Of a stretch of 38,838 bases of DNA, positions 26,359-33,907 are shown in pieces (position 1 is the stretch's first letter; the number at the start of each line of letters is the position of its first letter). Source of the stretch: an uncultured Spirochaetota bacterium (GTDB lineage: Bacteria > Spirochaetota > Spirochaetia > Treponematales > Rectinemataceae). The translations under genes were made by a program, and so were the position numbers. Under the pieces are notes generated by a model, which saw only the letters and a list, made by a program, of their open reading frames with translations, did no database searches and had not been told where the DNA came from. The stretch lies in the NCBI GenBank assembly GCA_903821875.1, contig CAIJMU010000052.1, positions 1-38,838 on the forward strand. Reading direction: 5' to 3'.

Positions 26359-27558
26359 TCAGTCATCGCAGGCCGCCTTGGGCCGGAGGGTCGAGAAGCG
26401 GCGTAATCTCTTGATGATTGGGGGCAGTTTTTCAAGGACATAGTCCACCTCGGCTTCGGTGCTGCTCCGGCCCAGGGAAAAGCGGATGGAACCGTGGGCA
26501 AGCTCCGGACCGACGCCGGTGGCCATCAGGACATGGGAGGGCTCGAGGCTTCCGGAGGCGCAGGCTGAACCGGTGGAGGCCTCGATGCCTTCAAGGTCGA
26601 GGGAAAGGAGGATGGCCTCGCCCTCGGCGCCGGGAAAGGAAACATTGAGGGTATTGGGAAGGTGATGCGTCACGTGGCCGTTGACATGGATGTCCGGAAC
26701 GGCTGCCACAATACCCTCGCGCAATCGTTCCCGAAGTCCCTCGAGGCGTGTCGAGTTGTCCTCGAGCTCCAGGAGGGCCAGTTCTGCAGCCTTGCCGAAG
26801 CCCATGATGCCCTGGTTGTTGTAGGTACCCGCGCGGATCCCCTTTTCCTGGTGGCCGCCGTGGATGAGGGCTTCTACAGGCGCTCCCTTGGCTACATAGA
26901 GCGCGCCTATGCCCTTCGGCCCATAGATCTTGTGGCAGGACATCGTCAGGTAGTCCACACCGAGGGCGACGACATCGACGGGGATCTTGCCGACAGCCTG
27001 CGTGGCGTCCGTATGCACGCGGGCTCCGACAGCCTTGGCAAGCCTTGCAACGCCTGCGATGTCCTCTATCGTGCCAATCTCGTTGTTGGCCATCATCACG
27101 GAGACAAGGAAGACTTCCCGTCCCCTCCGGCCGGGATCAAGGGCATCAGCGAGCGCAGACATGTCGAGCCGACCCATGGGATCGACGCCGAGGAACTCGA
27201 CCTCGAAGCCCTCATCCTGCAGTCGTTTTGCTGACTCAATGACACAGGGATGCTCGATCGCCGTCGTGAGAATGCGTTTTCTTCCAGAGCGGGGGCCGTA
27301 CACGCGGGCTGTTTCGAAGACTGTGTTGTTGGATTCCGACCCCCCCGAGGTGAAGTAGATCGACAGAGGATCGGAGGCTCCGACCAAGCGAGAGACCTGG
27401 ATCCTCGCCACCTCGACGCGGTCGCGGGCCCGCCTGCCGGCCTCGTGCATGCTCGAGGCGTTGGCGAAGACTTCGAGGTCCTCCACCATGGCTCGCATCA
27501 CCTCGGGATGGAGGGGTGTGGTAGCGTTGTAGTCCATGTAGATGAAGGGCCTGTCCAT
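26359..27558 (-). CDS. nifS: cysteine desulfurase (NifS/IscS family)
   Basis: A 399-residue PLP enzyme that removes sulfur from cysteine and passes it to NifU as persulfide. GAGGAG six bases before ATG 27558 fixes the start (MDRPFIYMDYNATTPL). The PLP lysine is K210 in SCHKIYGPKG, and the catalytic cysteine is C333 in GSACASGSLEPSHVL. Other family signatures are TSGGSESNN and ANNEIGTIEDI. It starts 10 bases after the iscR stop and is followed by nifU, forming a classical Fe-S operon. Confidence 0.95.
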   Translation of the reverse strand: MDRPFIYMDYNATTPLHPEVMRAMVEDLEVFANASSMHEAGRRARDRVEVARIQVSRLVGASDPLSIYFTSGGSESNNTVFETARVYGPRSGRKRILTTAIEHPCVIESAKRLQDEGFEVEFLGVDPMGRLDMSALADALDPGRRGREVFLVSVMMANNEIGTIEDIAGVARLAKAVGARVHTDATQAVGKIPVDVVALGVDYLTMSCHKIYGPKGIGALYVAKGAPVEALIHGGHQEKGIRAGTYNNQGIMGFGKAAELALLELEDNSTRLEGLRERLREGIVAAVPDIHVNGHVTHHLPNTLNVSFPGAEGEAILLSLDLEGIEASTGSACASGSLEPSHVLMATGVGPELAHGSIRFSLGRSSTEAEVDYVLEKLPPIIKRLRRFSTLRPKAACDD

Positions 27559-27568
27559 GCTGTTCTCC

Positions 27569-28015
27569 TCACGCGCGGCCATCATCCGCCTCACCTTCCA
27601 AGACATCTTTCAGGCTCCTCGACGAGAGGTAGCCATCCACCGATTCCTTGAGGCCGAGCCAGAACAGCCTCGGCAGACAGCTGCCCCCCTGGGCGCAGAC
27701 TTCTCTGCTGTCAATGCAGTCCACTGGCTTGATCTCCCCCTCGAGGGCCTCGACGATTTCGAGCATCGAGACCTCCCGAGGCGGCCGGGCCAGTCGGTAC
27801 CCCCCGTGCTTGCCGCGCTCCGATACAAGGAGTCCCGCGGTCGTGAGGAGGGAAAGTATCCCCTCGAGGTATTTCGGGGATATCGATTCAGATCGGGCAA
27901 TGGCTGCTGCCGTAGCAGCAGGATTGCCCTGGACATGACCCACAACCTCGCCGGCGCGGGCAAGGTGGACAAGGGCGCGGATCCCGTACTGGGTCTTCGT
28001 TGATACGTTGAACAT
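27569..28015 (-). CDS. iscR: Rrf2-family Fe-S regulator, IscR-like
   Basis: A 148-residue winged-helix repressor. The N-terminus (MFNVSTKTQYGIRALVHLA) and the segment KYLEGILSLLTTAGLLVSER followed by GKHGGYRLARP are typical of Rrf2/IscR. Three cysteines in DCIDSREVCAQGGSC (spacing C-x6-C-x5-C) fit a cluster-binding region. By family, the [2Fe-2S] form senses cluster demand and represses its own operon. The upstream sequence supports this, with a promoter and palindrome. The gene leads nifS and nifU. ATG 28015 has only a weak ribosome binding site. Confidence 0.92.
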   Translation of the reverse strand: MFNVSTKTQYGIRALVHLARAGEVVGHVQGNPAATAAAIARSESISPKYLEGILSLLTTAGLLVSERGKHGGYRLARPPREVSMLEIVEALEGEIKPVDCIDSREVCAQGGSCLPRLFWLGLKESVDGYLSSRSLKDVLEGEADDGRA

Positions 28016-28023
28016 CTTAGTCT

Positions 28024-28054
28024 GGTATTCCTATGGGAGTGCTAGGAATATACC
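28024..28054 (-). promoter_or_regulatory. palindromic operator in front of iscR
   Basis: ATTCCTA (28027-28033) and TAGGAAT (28043-28049) form a perfect inverted repeat around nine bases, and GGT/ACC flanks extend it. It overlaps the -10 element and the presumed transcription start, an ideal position for autorepression by the adjacent Rrf2-type protein. Confidence 0.6.
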
Positions 28055-28076
28055 GACGAGGCAGGATTGCGGTCAA
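28047..28076 (-). promoter_or_regulatory. sigma-70 promoter for iscR-nifS-nifU
   Basis: On the minus strand, TTGACC (28076-28071) is followed after 18 bases by TATATT (28052-28047). The distance to the iscR start is about 32 bases. Confidence 0.6.
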
Positions 28077-28142
28077 GACCTGTTTGGATGGAAGCGCTTT
28101 TTGGATGTTCCGGAGTTGTTGCTGGCAGGGCGACGCATCACT

Positions 28143-29651
28143 TCAATCGATGCTGGCCTGCTCCGCGGTCACGATGATCTCGAACATGGCACCCGAGCTC
28201 TTTGCCTCAAGGAGGCGGTCCACGACATATTCGCTGCCCTCGAGCAGTTCAGCGACTCGGGACAGGAGCTTGAGGTGGACCCGGGGCTGGGCAGCAGGGG
28301 TGATAAGGACAAAGAGCAGCCGGGCCCTTTCGGTGGAGTTCTCAACGGGCACCCCTGTCTCGCTCCTGATGACCAGGAGGCTCGGCAGGGATACCGATCC
28401 GAGCTTGGCGTGGGGGATTGCTATGCCCTTGCCCATGTAGGTCGCGGCGAGACGCTCTCGCTCCGCCACAGCCCGGAGGATCTCCTCGGAAGGCGCGGGA
28501 AGTTCACCAGGCATGACGCGGGAGAGGGCGATGCGCACCGCGCCGACGATCGAATGTCCCTCGATGCCGGTTACAACGCGGCCCGGGGAGAGGGTTTCAG
28601 CGAGGGTCATCGGAGGGTCCTCTTCGAACTCGTCGCCGATGGTACCCACGATCTCCTCGAGGATGTCCTCGATCGTGAGGAAGCCCGTCCAACGGCCCTC
28701 CCGGACCATGACCGCCATCTGGACACGACGGGACTGCATCATGGCGAGGAGCTGTTCGAGGAGGATATCCTCCTCGACGAAGATGGGCTGGCGTGTGATG
28801 CGATCGAGCGATGGCACATCCTCGGCGCCCTCCTCTGCCCTGAGGTCCTTGACGTGGACATAGCCGAGGGGAAGCTCCACCGCGTCGCCCACGACCAGGA
28901 AGCGGGAGAAGCGGCGGCGGCGTACCAAGGCGATGATGTCGTCGGCCGGCATCGAGGGAGAGAGGCTTACAGCCTCCTCCTTCGCGCGCATGGCGTCGCG
29001 CGCGCGCATCTCCCCGAGGTCGAAGATGTTCTCCATGAACAGGAGTCGCCTGAAGCTCATGAGGCCCGAGCCCTGGCCGCGCTCAAGGAGGATGCGTAGC
29101 TCGCCCTCGGAAATGTCCTCCCTTTCGCGGAGGTCGCCGAGGCCGATGAGCCGGAGGATCGCGTGGGCAGAGGCGTTCAACACCCACAGCGGAGCCCAGA
29201 AAAGACCGTGGAAGAACGTGAGCGCCCGGGCTGTTGCGAGGGCTGAACGCTGCTCGTCGCGGATGGCTGCAAGCTTGGGTACCTGTTCGCCGAGGAGGAT
29301 ATGGACAAAACTAACGAAGATGACGGATATCGCTGTGGCAACCACGTGGACGGCGAGGGAGCCCCCGTCGGCAGCCCCATGAGCGAAAAAAGGCCTGACG
29401 ATCCCGGCGGCCACCACCTCCCCGACGAAGCCCAGGGCCACGGAAGCGAAGGTGATGCCGACCTGGCAGACCGAGAGGTACTCGTCGAGCTTCGCGTGTA
29501 TGCGCTGGAGAAGGGCCGCATTGCGAAGGCCCTTTTCCAGCATCTCCTCAATCTGGGAACCGCGTATGCGTACGCTCGCGAACTCCGCATACACGAAGAA
29601 GGCGTTGAGCGCCACAAGGAGTACAAAGGAGGCGGCGAGGAGGAGACCCAT
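28143..29651 (-). CDS. CNNM/CBS membrane protein fused to a PTS EIIA (PtsN-like) domain
   Basis: A 502-residue membrane protein. Residues 1 to about 170 form a DUF21/CNNM membrane domain (LLLAASFVLLVALNAFFVYA, a segment around YLSVCQVGITFASVALGFVG, then HILLGEQVPKLAAI). A CBS pair (about 205-335) follows, ending in VREGRWTGFLTIEDILEEIV. Ordinary members (CorC/HlyC, magnesium/cobalt efflux) then carry a CorC_HlyC domain. Here the remaining residues (about 360-495) look like a type-2 EIIA domain, with GKGIAIPHAKLG and the phosphorylatable His at 414. EIIA (PtsN) is known to regulate ion transport, so the fusion could tie cation transport to PTS phosphorylation. That link is inference. It precedes iscR and follows the alpha/beta hydrolase gene by 12 bases. 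Confidence 0.85.
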   Translation of the reverse strand: MGLLLAASFVLLVALNAFFVYAEFASVRIRGSQIEEMLEKGLRNAALLQRIHAKLDEYLSVCQVGITFASVALGFVGEVVAAGIVRPFFAHGAADGGSLAVHVVATAISVIFVSFVHILLGEQVPKLAAIRDEQRSALATARALTFFHGLFWAPLWVLNASAHAILRLIGLGDLREREDISEGELRILLERGQGSGLMSFRRLLFMENIFDLGEMRARDAMRAKEEAVSLSPSMPADDIIALVRRRRFSRFLVVGDAVELPLGYVHVKDLRAEEGAEDVPSLDRITRQPIFVEEDILLEQLLAMMQSRRVQMAVMVREGRWTGFLTIEDILEEIVGTIGDEFEEDPPMTLAETLSPGRVVTGIEGHSIVGAVRIALSRVMPGELPAPSEEILRAVAERERLAATYMGKGIAIPHAKLGSVSLPSLLVIRSETGVPVENSTERARLLFVLITPAAQPRVHLKLLSRVAELLEGSEYVVDRLLEAKSSGAMFEIIVTAEQASID

Positions 29652-29663
29652 TCGCTGTGACAG

Positions 29664-30491
29664 CTACTTCCGCGCAGCCATCCAGGCGAGTACCGAGGCG
29701 AAAAGGGCTTCTTTTTCAGGTTCGTTGTGGAGCTCGTGGTAGCCGCCCTCGTAGCTCCGATACTCGACGTTCGAGCCGGCGGCCTTCGCGAAGCGGTCTG
29801 TGGCCTCGGGTGAAACCAGGCGGTCTGCGCTCCCCTGAAGGAGGAGGAGAGGAAGCGTGATCTCCTTCGCGCGCTCGATCAGGCGAGGCCCCGCCTCGAT
29901 GAGGTCAAGGCCAAGCCGCGCGGACACACGGTCGTGGACGAGGGGGTCGGCCTGGTAGAGGCGGACAACTTCTGGATCTCGGGAAAGGCCGGCGAGTTCG
30001 AGATCATTGGGGAGCGTGAAGGAGGGCGCGATCCCTGCCATCAGTTTCGCAAGAAGGAGCTTGAGGGCAGGAAGGGGCTTGGCTGTAGCAAGCCCGGGAC
30101 TTGTCACGATCGCACCCTTAATCGGAGGCTTCCGTACCACTAGGTAGTTGAGGGCAAGGCTTCCCCCGAGGCTGTGCCCATACAGGAAGACCGGAAGCCC
30201 GGGAAAGCGTGCCTTCGCTTCGTCGAGAAGGTGGTCGATCTGTTCAGTCACCACGGCATAGGAACTGTGTCCGCGTGGTCCGCCGCTCCTCCCGTGGCCA
30301 GGAAGATCGAAGGCGACAACCCCGACCCCGGCCGCTCCGAAGGCCCGAGCCATATGGTCATATCTCTGGCAGTGTTCACCGAGTCCGTGCACCAGGGCCA
30401 CGACAGCCTTCGCGGCTCCGTCGGGCTTCCATTCCGAAGCCTGGATATCGAGGCCGTCCCCTGTACGCCATGCGAAATCTTTTCGTTCCAT
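29664..30491 (-). CDS. alpha/beta hydrolase, monoacylglycerol lipase/lysophospholipase-like
   Basis: A 275-residue serine hydrolase of the Hydrolase_4 type. It has the oxyanion region VALVHGLGEHCQRYDHMA, the nucleophile elbow YGHSLGGSLAL, an acid in LLLLQGSADRLVSP, and a catalytic His in YEGGYHELHNEPE. PGHGRSGGPRGH is typical of monoacylglycerol lipase-like enzymes. GGAGG ahead of ATG 30491 supports the start. No signal peptide is visible, so it is probably cytoplasmic. It is followed by the CNNM-EIIA gene in the same direction. Confidence 0.88.
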   Translation of the reverse strand: MERKDFAWRTGDGLDIQASEWKPDGAAKAVVALVHGLGEHCQRYDHMARAFGAAGVGVVAFDLPGHGRSGGPRGHSSYAVVTEQIDHLLDEAKARFPGLPVFLYGHSLGGSLALNYLVVRKPPIKGAIVTSPGLATAKPLPALKLLLAKLMAGIAPSFTLPNDLELAGLSRDPEVVRLYQADPLVHDRVSARLGLDLIEAGPRLIERAKEITLPLLLLQGSADRLVSPEATDRFAKAAGSNVEYRSYEGGYHELHNEPEKEALFASVLAWMAARK

Positions 30492-30677
30492 GTATTCCCT
30501 CCCTATGACCGAAGCATTCCACGGTCAACCCGGCATCGTGCATCCAGAAGCGGGAATGAAATTCATCCGCCGGCTTCGAGCACCATCATACTCCATGTGT
30601 TGCTACGGCGCCATTCATGGAACGAGGATGGGGTTTCGGGAAGAACAGTTCTGGTAGATCAGGAAACGGAAGGTCCC

Positions 30678-31514
30678 TCAGTCCACTGTCGCATAACCCT
30701 GGCTGGCCTCAGCTGCCACCTTGAGCTTTCTGAGCGCGCGTTTTTCAATCTGCCTGACGGTCTCAGGGGATATGCCCAGTTCGTCGCCAATATTCTTCAG
30801 GGTACGGCGATCACCCCCCGAGAGTTCAAAACGGTACATCAGGATCTTCCTCTCCTTCTCGAGAAGGATTTCGAGCATCCTGACAGTCTCTTCCCGTACA
30901 GAACTGCGCATGAGGGTCTCGTCAGGGCTGTAGGTATAGTCTGCAAAGACATCAATCACGCCCCCGGAATCTGAATCGAAGTCAGAATCGAGGGAAATGG
31001 GAGCAGAGGTCATCCCAAGGAGTTCGCTTACTGACTCTGCGGGAATGCGGAGGTCCGAGGCGATCTCGCTTGCCGTGGGCTCACGTTGCAGGGTCTGGGT
31101 CAGCCAGTTATAGCAGCGCTGAATCCGCCGGAGTAGCTCTTCCTTGCGATGAGGCAAGCGGATTGTCCTCCGGGAGTTTACCAAGGAACGGGTGATGGCT
31201 TGCTTGATCCACCAGGAGGCATAGGTCGAGAAACGTACGTTCCTCTCCCCGTCGAACTTTTCCGCTGCCCGGATGAGTCCGACATTTCCTTCCTGTATAA
31301 GGTCCATGAGGGGCATGTCCGGCGTCACGTAGGCCCTCGCTATCTTGATGACCAGGCGAAGGTTGGCCTCGATGAGCCTTCTCCGGGCAAAACCATCCCC
31401 TGAGGCGATCTGTCTGGAAAGCTTTTTTTCTTCTTCAGCCGAAAGGAGGGGAATCCTCTTGATACCTGCGTAGTAGGACTCAAGCATATTTTCACTTGCA
31501 TCATGCGTTGGCAT
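30678..31514 (-). CDS. sigma-70 family (group 2-type) RNA polymerase sigma factor
   Basis: A 278-residue sigma factor. AAGGAG six bases ahead of ATG 31514 fixes the start (MPTHDASENMLESYYAGI); an ATG five codons earlier has no such site. Region 1.2 is ENMLESYYAGIKRIPLLSAE. Region 2 has NLRLVIKIARAYV, LIQEGNVGLIRAAEKFD and VRFSTYASWWIKQAI. Region 3 follows with EPTASEIASDL. Region 4 has RTLKNIGDELGISPETVRQI and then EKRALRKLK. Region 1.1 is missing, so it is a non-essential group 2 sigma (RpoS-like) rather than the main RpoD. Targets are unknown. Confidence 0.92.
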   Translation of the reverse strand: MPTHDASENMLESYYAGIKRIPLLSAEEEKKLSRQIASGDGFARRRLIEANLRLVIKIARAYVTPDMPLMDLIQEGNVGLIRAAEKFDGERNVRFSTYASWWIKQAITRSLVNSRRTIRLPHRKEELLRRIQRCYNWLTQTLQREPTASEIASDLRIPAESVSELLGMTSAPISLDSDFDSDSGGVIDVFADYTYSPDETLMRSSVREETVRMLEILLEKERKILMYRFELSGGDRRTLKNIGDELGISPETVRQIEKRALRKLKVAAEASQGYATVD

Positions 31515-31572
31515 CTTATTCTCCTTCATGCTTAGGAAGGAGCAGCTATCATGCCAAGATTCTCAGGAAAGG

Positions 31573-31658
31573 ATTATATAACTTCAATGCGTTGCCCTAT
31601 CACAAGATAGCAAAACTTCCTGTGGGGTATTCCTTTGACTCCAGGAAGAATTGTATCA
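31573..31658 (-). promoter_or_regulatory. two candidate promoters and an inverted repeat upstream of the sigma-factor gene
   Basis: On the minus strand, TATAAT lies at 31578-31573, about 55 bases before the start, without a good -35. Further upstream, TGATACAAT (31658-31650) is an extended -10. Between them, CTATC-ACAA-GATAG (31597-31610) is an inverted repeat that covers the -35 position of the first promoter, a possible regulator site. The surrounding gap (31515-31743) is AT-rich and shows no other gene. Confidence 0.4.
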
Positions 31659-31743
31659 AATATAAGACTTTAGTCGGAAAACATGTATTATTTTCTGAAA
31701 GGCTTCAGCTCCATACCGGGCGAGAGAAGCTATGGCATGGCGT

Positions 31744-31869
31744 TCAGTGAGGCGCAGCGAGTGAAATCGAAGCGGTCATAAGGGGCGGACGATCCTTGTC
31801 GATGGAGTCATCCCGAAGAAAGGTGAAAATTGCGAACAAGGCAACGATGACGAGGACCAGCATTCTCAT
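31744..31869 (-). CDS. 41-residue membrane peptide
   Basis: A short frame starting at ATG 31869 behind a near-ideal GGGAGG (five bases before the ATG), ending with TGA at 31746-31744. It begins MRMLVLVIVALFAIFTFLRD, a single membrane helix, followed by a short polar tail (DSIDKDRPPLMTASISLAAPH). It starts 16 bases after the stop of the M23 peptidase gene on the same strand, so it is probably co-transcribed. The ribosome binding site and hydrophobic segment support a real gene; the function is unknown. Confidence 0.6.
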   Translation of the reverse strand: MRMLVLVIVALFAIFTFLRDDSIDKDRPPLMTASISLAAPH

Positions 31870-31885
31870 GGTTTCCTCCCTTTCA

Positions 31886-33361
31886 TCACTTCAGGTATTT
31901 CAGGGGATTCACCGAGGTTCCCCCGCGATAGAGACCAAAATGGAGGTGCGCGGCTGTGCTGAAGCCAGTATTTCCTGATAGACCAAGAAGTTGCCCCTGA
32001 GAAATAGCTTGTCCAGTCCTGACTGAGTGGTCGGAAAGGTGCGCGTAAAGGCTCTGCATCCTGTCGGCATGATTCACGATGATGTAATTACCGAAGGTCT
32101 GGTTGTAGCCGACGTCAGCCACCCGGCCATCCATGATTGCAACTACCCTCGTACCGCTACGAACTACGATGTCGATGCCGCCGTGGAAGCGCCTCATGCC
32201 TGTGAAGGGATCGGGACGATACCCGAAGTAGGAGCTGATCGGCCCCCGGGTCGGCCATGAGACATACTCACCGAACACGCGCTTGAGATCTGCGCTCGAA
32301 AGCTTGCCCCCTGGAATGAAAAGCACCTGTCCAGGTGAAAGAATTCCTGATTTGAGGTTGTTGGTATCGGCGAGCGTCTCAACAGTGCTGCCGTTCGCCC
32401 TGGCGATTCTCCCGAGCGTCTCACCCTTTCTCACGACGTGGATGACACCTCGCATGTTCGGCACCTTGAGTTCAGTGCCCGCGATGAGCGATTTTGCACT
32501 CTTGACCGAGTTCATGCTTATGATCGTGTCGAGATCAATGCCGAAGCGGGATGCGATAGAACCAAGGGAATCCCCCCGCCGAACTATGTACCGTGAAGTC
32601 ACCATGCTCTTCGGGATGGGAGGGAGGCTCTCCTCCGTTGGACCGCTGGCTTCAGGGGTAATGAAATCGAGGAGTGCCTGGTCGCCATACCCGAAGTCCT
32701 TCACGAGTTCGCCCTTGGCCAGGGGAAAGATGGGAACAAAGGTATTGAGGCCGACCATGACCCCGCTTGCGACCAGGATGCAGACAGCGAGTGCGATGGC
32801 CGAGGGGAGAATCAGCGTGGGATCTGGAGTGAAGCCCCAGCTATTTCTGCTCTGGCGGCGCTGGCGAGGCGAAGCGCCTTCATCGGTCGGGCTGCTGTCA
32901 ACAAAGTCCCTGGACGCTGGGCGCACCTTGCTTCGGCTCACTGAAGGCTGGAATGGGCGGCGTGCTGAACGAGTGACCTGCTGGATGCTGCGAGGCAGCA
33001 GAAGGAAAAAAGCGCCGACGGCAGCGAGCCAGACACGACAAAGCGGAAAAAAACCCGAAAGCCTTCTACCGATTGCCGAAAAAAAGCGGGGACTGCGGCG
33101 GGAGGGCCTGGATCCATGGCGCGTACGCCGGAAGCGCTCTGGGGCCGAATCTACTTCGGGTGACGCAGTCCTCGCCTGCACCCGTGAAGCCTCACTGCTT
33201 AGGCGGGAAGCTGCGCCTCCCTCGAGGAGCATGAAATCCGTAGCGGGCCAGCTGCCTTCGCCTGGTTTCGGTGCCGCGCGTGAAAAGTTGGCGCCATGGC
33301 GCCTCCGCGTGCCGCCGCGGGAGGAGCGCCGGGGCGTGTCGAAAAACAGGTAGTTTTCCAT
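31886..33361 (-). CDS. M23 (LytM-type) peptidase with two LysM domains
   Basis: A 491-residue cell-wall hydrolase or divisome activator. It has an unusual basic, Arg/Ser-rich N-terminal 190 residues with a hydrophobic stretch near 105-122. A transmembrane helix follows (LILPSAIALAVCILVASGVM, about 183-203). Two LysM repeats come next (YIVRRGDSLGSIASRFGIDL and HVVRKGETLGRIARANG). The M23 domain has intact zinc ligands: H393 and D397 in HGGIDI, and H472 and H474 in AHLHFGLYRGG. This suggests an active peptidoglycan endopeptidase with LysM binding. The start ATG 33361 lacks a clear Shine-Dalgarno and may lie further downstream. It is divergent from lepB. Confidence 0.88.
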   Translation of the reverse strand: MENYLFFDTPRRSSRGGTRRRHGANFSRAAPKPGEGSWPATDFMLLEGGAASRLSSEASRVQARTASPEVDSAPERFRRTRHGSRPSRRSPRFFSAIGRRLSGFFPLCRVWLAAVGAFFLLLPRSIQQVTRSARRPFQPSVSRSKVRPASRDFVDSSPTDEGASPRQRRQSRNSWGFTPDPTLILPSAIALAVCILVASGVMVGLNTFVPIFPLAKGELVKDFGYGDQALLDFITPEASGPTEESLPPIPKSMVTSRYIVRRGDSLGSIASRFGIDLDTIISMNSVKSAKSLIAGTELKVPNMRGVIHVVRKGETLGRIARANGSTVETLADTNNLKSGILSPGQVLFIPGGKLSSADLKRVFGEYVSWPTRGPISSYFGYRPDPFTGMRRFHGGIDIVVRSGTRVVAIMDGRVADVGYNQTFGNYIIVNHADRMQSLYAHLSDHSVRTGQAISQGQLLGLSGNTGFSTAAHLHFGLYRGGTSVNPLKYLK

Positions 33362-33475
33362 GCTACGCGTTGAGTATCGGTAGGCTTTGCCCCTGCCATT
33401 ACCGAAGCCGCTCGCTCGTTGCCAAGTCGTCTGTCTGCTTGCGCTGTCTGTTCAGATCAGGCCACTCTGTGTCCA

Positions 33476-33907
33476 ATGAGACAGCTGCGGGGGTGGAAGC
33501 CTCTTGGACCAATCATTGCTGCCCTCGCGATCGCGGTGGCTCTCAAGTCCTGGGTCATAGACCTGGCCTTTGTAGAGGGAGCTTCCATGCTCCCGACCTA
33601 TCATCAAGGACAGCTCATCATTCTGTTCCGCGCTGCATATGGCTGGCGATTCCTTCCTGGCCAGCCCTATGTCCTGCGCTGGGCCAGTCCGAAACCGGGA
33701 GACATCGTCGTGGCAGCCAATCCATCAAGCGGGGTCGCAGTCATCAAGCGCGTCGAGTGGAACCACGATGACAATGGCGGACCTACACGCGATTTTATCT
33801 ATCTGCTCGGCGACAATCCCGGGGAATCGCTTGACTCAAGGGCCTATGGTCCCATTCCGGTTGAGAAGGTAGCCGGAAGGGTGCTAATCTTCCAACACCA
33901 CAAATGA
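33476..33907 (+). CDS. lepB: signal peptidase I
   Basis: A 143-residue membrane serine peptidase that removes signal peptides. A TM helix (PIIAALAIAVALKSWVIDLA) is followed by the nucleophile S37 in EGASMLPT and the general base K91 in VIKRVEW. A C-terminal box reads LLGDNPGESLDSRAYGPIP. It is short compared with E. coli LepB but typical of compact bacterial forms. I chose ATG 33476; a TTG at 33419 would add 19 poorly credible residues. It overlaps ftsI by ATGA. Confidence 0.9.
   Translation: MRQLRGWKPLGPIIAALAIAVALKSWVIDLAFVEGASMLPTYHQGQLIILFRAAYGWRFLPGQPYVLRWASPKPGDIVVAANPSSGVAVIKRVEWNHDDNGGPTRDFIYLLGDNPGESLDSRAYGPIPVEKVAGRVLIFQHHK

Noticed and set aside
28008-29099. Plus-strand frame opposite iscR leader and the CNNM gene
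   Set aside because: Reads as the antisense of conserved CBS and EIIA domains and shows no protein-family pattern.
31496-31750. Plus-strand frame upstream of the sigma factor
   Set aside because: Overlaps the AT-rich promoter region, lacks a ribosome binding site and has atypical composition.
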